Source: JBMNRY01 sp050944915
GTDB lineage: Bacteria; Bacillota; Limnochordia; JAAZLZ01
Direction: 5' to 3'
Length of the DNA: 7,847 nt
Assembly: GCA_050944915.1 (NCBI GenBank)
Contig: JBMNRY010000089.1
Location: 1 to 7,847, forward strand
Numbering within the stretch: the first letter of the stretch is position 1; each line of letters opens with the position of its first letter. The notes under the pieces are model-generated. The model was not told the DNA's origin, ran no database searches, and saw only the letters and a list, made by a program, of their open reading frames with translations. Below are positions 1-5,706 of the stretch, in pieces. The translations under genes were made by a program, and so were the position numbers.

Positions 1-2
1 AA

Positions 3-1115
3 TTATTCAGCGGTGATGGTCCGTTCTTTGACGGTCCAGGCTTTGATCAGATCGTCTCTGATTTCGACGCCGGTACCGATCCCTTGGGGGATGGGAATGG
101 TCCCTTCTTTAGACATGATCAGGGGTGGATTGACGATATCTTCGACGAAGAACCGGCTGCTCGGTTCGATATCCGTCGGGTACCGGAAATTAGGCAGACC
201 GGCCAGGGCCAGGCCTTGGCTTTGACCTAAACCCGATTCGGGCATGGTACCGCACCAAACAGGAATTCCCCTTTGGGCACAATAGTCGTGGATGGCCTTA
301 GCGGGACCGATGCCCCCTACCCGCTGGATTTTAATATTGATGATCCGGGCCGAGCCTAAATCAATGGCTTGACGGGCTGCATCGAGGGAATGGATGGACT
401 CATCGAGGCATACGGGGGTTCGCACCTGACTTTGTAACTGGGCGTGATCCACCAGATCATCATGGGTCAAAGGCTGTTCGAACATCATCAAATCATACTT
501 GTCCAACTCTTGGAAAATGGGCAGATCGGCTAAGGTGTAGGCGGAGTTGGCATCGACAAAGAGGGGAACATCCCCCAGGGCTTCCCGCAGGGCCCGCACC
601 GGTTCCACATCCCAGCCTGGTTGGATTTTAATTTTAATCCGTTGGTAACCTTCGGCTAAGTGGGCCCGAGCTTGTTCGACCAATTCTTCGGTGGTGGGGA
701 AGACCCCTAGAGCCACTCCGGAGTTGACCGCCTTGTTTTGGCAACCGAGAAGTCCAGCGAGGGATTGATTGGTTTTGCGGGCATAAAGATCCCAGAAGGC
801 TGTTTCGATGCCGGCTTTGGCAAAATTATTTCCCCGGATGCCGGCTAGGGCCGGGAAGATTTCTTCGGGATGATTCCATTTCCTTTGGAGGATGATGGGC
901 GCGATAAAGTCGGCTAGGATATGCCAAGCCGTTTCCGTCGTTTCCGCGGAGTAGAAGGGGCCCGGCATGGGGGCCGATTCCCCGTATCCCACTAGATCTC
1001 CCGCGTACACTTTGACGATGATACTATCCCGATGGTATAAAGTGCCGGAGCTGATGCGAAAGGGTCCAGCCATAGGTATCTGGACATGAATCAATTCTAT
1101 TTTACGAATCTCCAA
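3..1115 (-). CDS. menC: Enolase-superfamily enzyme, o-succinylbenzoate synthase / N-acylamino acid racemase family
   Basis: The product is about 370 residues, the usual length for the OSBS/NSAR family. OSBS dehydrates SHCHC to o-succinylbenzoate in menaquinone synthesis; close relatives racemise N-acylamino acids. In the sequence (TTG-start numbering) the catalytic KxK is K161/K163 in RIKIKIQPGWD. The metal ligands are D188 (DANSAY), E213 (FEQPL) and D238 (LDESI). The second catalytic lysine is K262 (NIKIQRVGG), followed by CGTMPESGLG, where family members commonly have GGM(I/L)ES/TG. All catalytic residues are therefore present. I chose the TTG at 1113-1115 because a GGGAGGTG ribosome binding site sits 5 nt upstream and the protein then begins LEIRKIEL, like homologues. 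An ATG at 1187 is in frame but has no ribosome binding site. The gene is divergent from tupA. No other men genes are in view, so the substrate (OSB, N-acylamino acid or dipeptide) is open; the family call is firm. Confidence 0.87.
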   Translation of the reverse strand: MEIRKIELIHVQIPMAGPFRISSGTLYHRDSIIVKVYAGDLVGYGESAPMPGPFYSAETTETAWHILADFIAPIILQRKWNHPEEIFPALAGIRGNNFAKAGIETAFWDLYARKTNQSLAGLLGCQNKAVNSGVALGVFPTTEELVEQARAHLAEGYQRIKIKIQPGWDVEPVRALREALGDVPLFVDANSAYTLADLPIFQELDKYDLMMFEQPLTHDDLVDHAQLQSQVRTPVCLDESIHSLDAARQAIDLGSARIINIKIQRVGGIGPAKAIHDYCAQRGIPVWCGTMPESGLGQSQGLALAGLPNFRYPTDIEPSSRFFVEDIVNPPLIMSKEGTIPIPQGIGTGVEIRDDLIKAWTVKERTITAE

Positions 1116-1120
1116 AATAA

Positions 1121-1128
1121 CACCTCCC
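1121..1128 (-). promoter_or_regulatory. Ribosome binding site deciding the TTG start of the menC-like gene
   Basis: On the minus strand GGGAGGTG is followed by TTATT and then TTG. The GGAGG core is 7 nt from TTG, an ideal distance, whereas the upstream in-frame ATG at 1187 is preceded by a pyrimidine-rich stretch with no Shine-Dalgarno sequence. Confidence 0.75.
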
Positions 1129-1161
1129 AAGAAGCCAATTCGGTTTCCGGTGTTATTTCCC

Positions 1162-1184
1162 TTTTTTGGGACTTCGCCAAAAAA
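1162..1184. repeat. Perfect 8-bp inverted repeat in the menC/tupA divergent spacer
   Basis: TTTTTTGG (1162-1169) and CCAAAAAA (1177-1184) are exact inverted repeats separated by GACTTCG. They lie 47 bp upstream of the TTG start of the menC-like gene, so they would be in its leader or promoter. They could be an operator for a dimeric regulator or an RNA hairpin. Neither strand has a T-run after the second arm beyond the arm itself, so it is not a standard terminator. Function is unknown. Confidence 0.4.
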
Positions 1185-1235
1185 CATGGTCTTAGGGGGA
1201 GGAGAATTATTTCACATGGCCAATATAGAAGATAG

Positions 1236-1259
1236 CGTTATGTCGTTTAGAACATAGCG
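1236..1259. promoter_or_regulatory. ModE-like operator upstream of tupA
   Basis: The arms CGTTATGT (1236-1243) and ACATAGCG (1252-1259) are inverted repeats with one mismatch, separated by 8 bp (CGTTTAGA). As I recall it, the E. coli ModE operator of modA also has an 8-8-8 layout with arms CGTTATAT and ACATAACG, so the arms match closely. The site lies 32 bp upstream of the tupA start and 14 bp before its ribosome binding site, where a bound regulator could block transcription. The operon ends with a ModE-like HTH gene, its likely ligand. No convincing -35/-10 pair was found next to it. The site could also affect the divergent menC-like gene. Confidence 0.6.
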
Positions 1260-1291
1260 AGAACTAATATTGAAGGAGGAGTCCTTACAGT

Positions 1292-2128
1292 ATGCGGAAA
1301 TTATCAGTATTCTTGCTCGTCTTGACTGTCCTGTTGGGAGCTTTTGTGGGGGTTGTAGCTGCGGAAAAATCCCTCGTCCTGGCGACCACCACCAGTACTT
1401 ATGATTCCGGTCTCCTGCACCATCTTCTGCCAAAATTCGAGGCCGAAACGGGAATCAAGGTCGAAGTAATCTCGGTAGGAACGGGACAAGCCATCCAAAC
1501 CGGGCGCAGCGGTGACTGTGACATCATTCTCGTCCACGCCCGGGCCCAGGAAGATCAGTTCGTCGCCGACGGCTTTGGTTCTCGGCGCTGGGATGTCATG
1601 TATAATGACTTTGTCTACTTAGGCCCTGTGGGCGATCCCGCCGGTCTTCGGAACAGCAAAGACTTGGCTGATGCTATCGAAAAAATGATCGCCCATATGG
1701 AAGATGCGAATATCAACTTCCTTTCCCGGGGGGATAACTCCGGTACCCATTCCAAGGAGCTGGCCGTTTGGAAAGCTGCTGGGATCGAGGACGTTAAGTC
1801 CTACAGTTGGTATCTTTCCTTGGGTCAAGGGATGGGGAACACCCTTATCGCTGCCAATGAAATGCGGGGTTATGTCCTAACCGATAGGGGTACCTATTTG
1901 GCCATGAAGGACAAGCTTCCCTTCCTCGAAATCGTTTTCGAAGGAGATGCTAACCTGTCCAACCCTTATGGGATCATCCCCGTCAACCCAGAAGTCCATC
2001 CCCATGTGAAATACGATGAGGCGTTGCAGTTGGTCGATTTCTTCATCTCCGATGAAGTCCAAGCCATGATCGGGGAATTCGGTGTTGATAAGTACGGTCA
2101 GCCCTTGTTCTTCCCCAACGCCCAATAG
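1292..2128 (+). CDS. tupA: Tungstate ABC transporter substrate-binding protein TupA
   Basis: This 278-residue extracytoplasmic binding protein captures tungstate (WO4) and delivers it to TupBC. Residues 1-24 form a Sec signal peptide (MRK, then a hydrophobic run, with likely cleavage after VAA). The mature part starts with the family's oxyanion-binding segment TTTST (32-36). It also contains VGTGQAI (62-68), RGDNSGTHSKE (146-156), QGMGNTL (179-185) and YVLTDRGTYLA (194-204), all typical of TupA rather than of ModA or WtpA. There is no cysteine in the signal peptide, so no lipobox is visible. The start is supported by AAGGAGGAG at 1273-1281. It is the first gene of tupABC plus a regulator, and a strong hairpin follows the stop codon. 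The specificity call (tungstate over molybdate) rests on family membership. Confidence 0.93.
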   Translation: MRKLSVFLLVLTVLLGAFVGVVAAEKSLVLATTTSTYDSGLLHHLLPKFEAETGIKVEVISVGTGQAIQTGRSGDCDIILVHARAQEDQFVADGFGSRRWDVMYNDFVYLGPVGDPAGLRNSKDLADAIEKMIAHMEDANINFLSRGDNSGTHSKELAVWKAAGIEDVKSYSWYLSLGQGMGNTLIAANEMRGYVLTDRGTYLAMKDKLPFLEIVFEGDANLSNPYGIIPVNPEVHPHVKYDEALQLVDFFISDEVQAMIGEFGVDKYGQPLFFPNAQ

Positions 2129-2136
2129 CATGTGCA

Positions 2137-2159
2137 GGGGGGGCTTCCCCCCCTTTTTT
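2137..2159 (+). terminator. Strong hairpin with T-run between tupA and tupB (internal terminator/attenuator)
   Basis: Seven G (2137-2143), loop CTT, seven C (2147-2153) and then six T (2154-2159) form a textbook intrinsic terminator. It lies 8 bp after the tupA stop and 39 bp before tupB. Because tupB and tupC have no obvious promoter of their own, partial read-through is the likely reason for its presence. It would give more binding protein than permease, and the hairpin could also protect the tupA message 3' end. Confidence 0.82.
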
Positions 2160-2198
2160 AGCTAAATACCCATATTTTCGTCCACGAGGAGGTCCGTT

Positions 2199-2897
2199 AT
2201 GGGGGCTTTTTGGATGGGTCTGATGGAATCGATCCAACTCCTAGTTGGTCGAGACCCTTATGTTTATGACATTATCGGTGTATCGTTACACGTTTCCGGT
2301 ATCGCTCTCTTATTTAGCACCCTCATCGGCATTCCCTTGGGTGCTGTTTTAGGTTTAACCAACTTTCCCGGTAAAGCTCTGGTAACTGCCCTGTTGTACA
2401 CCGGCATGGGCTTTCCTCCGGTTGTCATTGGGCTCTTTGTCTTTTTGATGTTTTCTTCGGTGGGTCCCCTGGGCCATTTAGGTTGGTTGTACTCTGTCAA
2501 AGCGATGATTACTGCCCAAACGATTATCTCTTTCCCCTTGGTGGCCGGTTTTACCATGGCCGCGGTGATGTCGGTGGACCGAAACTTAATGAAACAATTA
2601 CAAGCCCTTGGGGCTACTAAGGCCCAAGCTTCTTGGGCAGCCATCAAGGAAGCTCGGATCGGTGTGTTGGTATCCATCATCGCCGGTTTTGGCGGGATTA
2701 TCTCCGAGGTCGGAGCGGTAATGCTCGTGGGGGGCAATATTGAAGGACGGACGCGGGTGTTAACGACGGCGATCATGTTGGAAACCAGGAAAGGGGAATT
2801 TGGCATCGCCCTTGCCTTTGGAATTATCCTCTTGTCCATTACCTTCTTGGCCAACTTAACCATGATCCTTTTACAGAAGAAGCATATCACAACTTAA
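2199..2897 (+). CDS. tupB: Tungstate ABC transporter permease TupB
   Basis: This 232-residue integral membrane protein forms the tungstate channel, presumably as a homodimer. About five hydrophobic segments can be seen near residues 27-52, 58-86, 98-125, 152-180 and 200-226. The cytoplasmic EAA-type loop that docks on the ATPase is QLQALGATKAQASWAAIKEA (133-152). The following segment ISEVGAVMLVGGNIEGRTRVLTT is characteristic of TupB. The start ATG has GAGGAGGT at 2186-2193 with a 5-nt spacer. It follows tupA after an attenuator-like hairpin, and its stop is 14 bp before the tupC start. Length is typical for the family, and no defect is seen. Confidence 0.92.
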   Translation: MGAFWMGLMESIQLLVGRDPYVYDIIGVSLHVSGIALLFSTLIGIPLGAVLGLTNFPGKALVTALLYTGMGFPPVVIGLFVFLMFSSVGPLGHLGWLYSVKAMITAQTIISFPLVAGFTMAAVMSVDRNLMKQLQALGATKAQASWAAIKEARIGVLVSIIAGFGGIISEVGAVMLVGGNIEGRTRVLTTAIMLETRKGEFGIALAFGIILLSITFLANLTMILLQKKHITT

Positions 2898-2911
2898 CAA
2901 AGGTGGTTTCT

Positions 2912-3640
2912 ATGGGCGGCTATGACATCAAGAATTTGGTTAAGCGCTATCCCCAATTCGAACTCAGCATACCGGAATTGACCCTGGTCGGTGGGGAAGT
3001 TTTTTCGATCTTAGGACCTAGTGGTGCCGGCAAAACGACCTTGTTACGCTTGTTAAATTTCTTGGAACAGCCCGATGCCGGAGAAGTAAGTTTCGATGGT
3101 CAAACCTATCGGGCCGGTGCTTACCAACCACCCCTCGAGGTGATGCGGGAAATAACGACGGTATTCCAACGGCCGGCCTTGTTAAGCACTACTGTATGGC
3201 AGAATATAATCTATCCCCTTAAAATTAGAGGCTTAGATATCCCCCATGACGAAATAGAGTCGTTGATGGAACAGTTGGGGATCGCCCACCTGGGCCATCA
3301 GTCTTGTACCACCCTTTCCGGCGGGGAAGCCCAACGGGTGGCCTTGGCCCGAGCTTTAGTCTTCAAACCGAAGGTCCTTCTTTTAGACGAACCAACGGCC
3401 AACTTGGATCCGCAAAACATCAAGATCATCGAAGAAATGGTGGTTAAATATGTACGCCAGGATCATAAGCCGGTGGTCGCCTGGATTACCCACAACCATT
3501 TCCAAGCCAAACGGGTTGGTGATCGAATCTGCCTGATTGAGGATGGCCAGATCGTCGAGGTAAGTCCCAAGGAAGTCTTTTTTGAAGACCCCCGAGCCCA
3601 GCGGACCAAGGATTTTCTCGCCGGCAACATGTTCTATTAA
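2912..3640 (+). CDS. tupC: Tungstate ABC transporter ATP-binding protein TupC
   Basis: This 242-residue cytoplasmic ATPase powers TupB. In order (ATG-start numbering) it has Walker A GPSGAGKTT (35-43), a Q-loop FQR with Q86, ABC signature LSGGEAQRVALARAL (135-149), Walker B VLLLDEP (155-161, catalytic E160) and the switch histidine H194 in ITHN. All ATPase elements are intact. It lacks the long C-terminal TOBE domain of ModC-type ATPases, as expected for TupC. I chose the ATG at 2912 because AAAGGTGG (2899-2906) sits 5 nt upstream; a GTG at 2903 is in frame but lies inside that ribosome binding site. The gene is 14 bp downstream of tupB and 16 bp upstream of the regulator gene, so all are co-transcribed. 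Confidence 0.92.
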   Translation: MGGYDIKNLVKRYPQFELSIPELTLVGGEVFSILGPSGAGKTTLLRLLNFLEQPDAGEVSFDGQTYRAGAYQPPLEVMREITTVFQRPALLSTTVWQNIIYPLKIRGLDIPHDEIESLMEQLGIAHLGHQSCTTLSGGEAQRVALARALVFKPKVLLLDEPTANLDPQNIKIIEEMVVKYVRQDHKPVVAWITHNHFQAKRVGDRICLIEDGQIVEVSPKEVFFEDPRAQRTKDFLAGNMFY

Positions 3641-3656
3641 GACAGGAGAGCAGCGT

Positions 3657-3998
3657 ATGCGAGTAAATTTCCGTCTCTGGCTTGAGGATGAACAGGGGAC
3701 TCCCCTCATCGGGGAAGGCCTGGAGGCCATATTGCGGGCCATCGTGCAGACTGGATCCATTAATCAAGCGGCCCAACAACTGAATATGTCCTATCGACGG
3801 GCTTGGGCGAAAATCAAGAAGACCGAGGAGCGTTTAGGTTACCAATTGGTTTCCACCCAAACCGGTGGTGCCGATGGCGGCGGCTCCTCATTGACACCCC
3901 AGGGAGAGGACTTGTTAGCTACCTTCACTGAGTTCCATGAAGCGGCAGCGCAAGAATTACAGCGGCTCTTTACCGCCTATTTCGAAGACGGACAGTGA
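3657..3998 (+). CDS. ModE-like winged-helix transcriptional regulator (DNA-binding domain only)
   Basis: This 113-residue protein resembles the N-terminal LysR-type HTH domain of ModE. The helix-turn-helix is GSINQAAQQLNMSYRRAWAK (33-52), followed by IKKTEERLG and a wing LVSTQTGG...GGGSSLTPQGEDLL (64-87). A final helix (about 90-108) probably mediates dimerisation. The C-terminal oxyanion-binding TOBE domains of full ModE (about 260 residues) are absent. The ATG at 3657 is chosen because CAGGAGAG lies 6 nt upstream; the frame extends further up into tupC but without a ribosome binding site. As last gene of the tup operon, it most likely controls that operon through the ModE-like site at 1236-1259. 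How it senses tungstate or molybdate is unclear from sequence. Confidence 0.85.
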   Translation: MRVNFRLWLEDEQGTPLIGEGLEAILRAIVQTGSINQAAQQLNMSYRRAWAKIKKTEERLGYQLVSTQTGGADGGGSSLTPQGEDLLATFTEFHEAAAQELQRLFTAYFEDGQ

Positions 3999-4023
3999 TC
4001 GGTATCGTCCTGGGATCAAACTC

Positions 4024-4064
4024 ATGGTCAACCTGGTTTGGGATGCTTAAATCCCTTGAACCAT
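4024..4064 (+). other. Imperfect hairpin downstream of the tup operon
   Basis: ATGGT (4024-4028) and CAA (4029-4031) can pair with TTG (4056-4058) and ACCAT (4060-4064), leaving A4059 bulged. GGGAT (4040-4044) pairs with ATCCC (4051-4055) around the loop GCTTAA. It lies between the regulator stop codon and the terminator, in the 3' untranslated part of the tup message. It has no T-run and may simply protect the 3' end. Confidence 0.3.
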
Positions 4065-4113
4065 AGCATCCAAGGATTTAAAGCCCATCCAAAGGTTACA
4101 TTTGTTTAATTAC

Positions 4114-4143
4114 GGAACCCATCGTGGTTCCTTTTTTCTTTTC
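4114..4143 (+). terminator. Intrinsic terminator of the tup operon
   Basis: GGAACC (4114-4119) and GGTTCC (4126-4131) form a 6-bp stem around a 6-nt loop. They are followed by TTTTTTCTTTT. It lies 116 bp after the regulator gene and 40 bp before the convergent end of the spoVB-like gene. In the opposite direction the stem is not followed by a T-run, so it serves the tup side. Confidence 0.75.
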
Positions 4144-4182
4144 GAATCCGCTGGGATAGGGCAAGGTCTCAAGTTGGGGTGG

Positions 4183-5706
4183 TTAAAAGGGCCGTAGACC
4201 CCTTAATTCCGCCAGTTTGAGGACACCGGTACCCAAGATGGACAACAGATAGACCAAAAGGGCACCGAGAATGGATAAACAAGTGATGCTAGTCGTCGGG
4301 AATGGGCTTTGCTGCAGATAAGCGAAGATAAAATGGCCGGCTAGAGCCATAATTAAACCACATGCAAGGATGTGGGCTACTTCAGTGATCTTGATGGAGT
4401 AGTCGATCAGTCGGATCAAAGCTATGAAATGAAAGAGGGTTTCGAGGATAACGCCTACACCGATTCCCAAAGCCGCTCCGTAAATGCCAAGATTCAATGA
4501 TACTGCTAAGGGATAGATCAAGGCCAGCCCCACACCTTTGGCGATGAAATTATTAACCATCGGGATCGTCCCTTGGCCGAGTCCGATTAGAGAAGCTTGC
4601 AGAGGTGAATGGAAATATTGGAAAAGGAACATAGGGGCCAAGAGGCGCAAGAGGGGACCTGCTTCCGGTGCTTTGTAAATCAAAGTGACCAATTCGGTGG
4701 AAAACAGGAACAGAATGACGGTGCTGGGTACCCCTACTAACAGGGAAGCACGGGTTGCTCGGTGGATCCGGTGACAGACCAGATTCTCTTTGCCCTTCGC
4801 GCTGGCTTCACTGACCCCGGGAACAAGGGTCAAAGCCAAAGAGTGGTTAATAAACCCCGGGAAGAACAACAAGGGCATGACAAACCCGGTGAGGATACCA
4901 TACTCCGCAGTGATCCCTTGAGGACTATATCCTGCTACCAGTAGGCACTGGGTGATCAGGATCGGTTGGATAGCCCGCAGAAGAGAGCGGAAAAGGGAGC
5001 TTCCGGTGGTCGGTAGCCCGATTTGCAACAAATCGAGGAGAATATCCTTCTTACCCGAGGAGGCAGTTCCTCGGGGAAACTTCTGGGAACGTTTAAAGGT
5101 CAACCATAAATAGCTTAAACAGGCGGTTTCCCCAGCCACACTAGCCAATACGGCCCCCGCCGCGGCTATTTCTACTCCCCTCGGCAGCAGCTTGGTGACT
5201 AGGGTATAGAGCAAAGAAATCCGCACTAGTTGTTCGAGGATTTGGGAGATGGCCAGGGGGTTCATCTGTTTACGACCGTTAAAGTAGCCTTTAAATATCC
5301 CGGATACGGCTAAAAGGGGGATGACTGGGGTTAGGGCCATGAGAGAGTAATAGGACCGCCGATCGGCAAGGAAGTAGAGAGCGAACTTCCCGCCCCAAGT
5401 GATGATGATGAATACCAACAAGAGACTGATACTACCGGAAATGGCCAAAGCCAAGCGGATAATTTGCCGAACTTCCCCTTGATCAGAACCAGCCTTAGCT
5501 ATGGCCCGGGAGACGGCCATGGGCAAACCTAAGGTAGTTAAAGTCATCATGAGCCCCATCAAGGGCATGACCATCATAATCAAGCCCACACCTTCGGGAC
5601 CCAATAGGCGCGACTGGATAATGTTACTACCAAAACCTAGTATTTTAGTTATAAATGCGGCCATTGTCAGGACAATGGCGCCCTGGACTAAACTAGGATT
5701 TTTCAT
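4183..5706 (-). CDS. spoVB: SpoVB-like MATE/MVF-family lipid-linked polysaccharide flippase
   Basis: This 507-residue, very hydrophobic protein has about 14 potential membrane helices; B. subtilis SpoVB is of similar length (518). Family features are RLLGPEGVGL (33-42), LPMAVSRAIAKA (61-72), GYFNGRKQMNPLAISQILEQ (140-159), FPGFINHSLALTLVPGVSEA (282-301) and LIGLGQG (373-379). Members flip lipid-linked peptidoglycan or polysaccharide precursors. SpoVB acts in spore cortex formation in the mother-cell-derived membrane, but paralogues such as YkvU, YtgP and YabM exist, so the exact role is less sure than the family. The ATG is preceded by TTTAGGAGT (minus strand, 5720-5712). The gene stands alone, convergent with the tup operon, and no terminator is seen downstream on its strand. 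It is the main evidence for a spore former. Confidence 0.82.
   Translation of the reverse strand: MKNPSLVQGAIVLTMAAFITKILGFGSNIIQSRLLGPEGVGLIMMVMPLMGLMMTLTTLGLPMAVSRAIAKAGSDQGEVRQIIRLALAISGSISLLLVFIIITWGGKFALYFLADRRSYYSLMALTPVIPLLAVSGIFKGYFNGRKQMNPLAISQILEQLVRISLLYTLVTKLLPRGVEIAAAGAVLASVAGETACLSYLWLTFKRSQKFPRGTASSGKKDILLDLLQIGLPTTGSSLFRSLLRAIQPILITQCLLVAGYSPQGITAEYGILTGFVMPLLFFPGFINHSLALTLVPGVSEASAKGKENLVCHRIHRATRASLLVGVPSTVILFLFSTELVTLIYKAPEAGPLLRLLAPMFLFQYFHSPLQASLIGLGQGTIPMVNNFIAKGVGLALIYPLAVSLNLGIYGAALGIGVGVILETLFHFIALIRLIDYSIKITEVAHILACGLIMALAGHFIFAYLQQSPFPTTSITCLSILGALLVYLLSILGTGVLKLAELRGLRPF

Noticed and set aside
1116..1187. An upstream ATG that would lengthen the menC-like protein by 24 residues
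   Set aside because: No ribosome binding site precedes it, the extra residues overlap an inverted repeat and do not look like family N-termini, and TTG at 1115 has an ideal Shine-Dalgarno sequence.
1265..1270. TAATAT as -10 box for tupA
   Set aside because: Transcription would start inside the ribosome binding site at 1273-1281 and no -35 is present.
1188..1291. Molybdenum/tungsten cofactor riboswitch upstream of tupA
   Set aside because: The spacer is too short and lacks the multi-stem layout; the palindrome is better explained as a protein operator.
2264..2890. A long minus-strand open frame opposite tupB
   Set aside because: It is antisense to a clearly conserved gene and its translation has no family resemblance or ribosome binding site.
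3582..3656. N-terminal extension of the ModE-like regulator into tupC
   Set aside because: It overlaps the coding end of tupC in another frame and has no ribosome binding site; ATG at 3657 has CAGGAGAG at the right distance.
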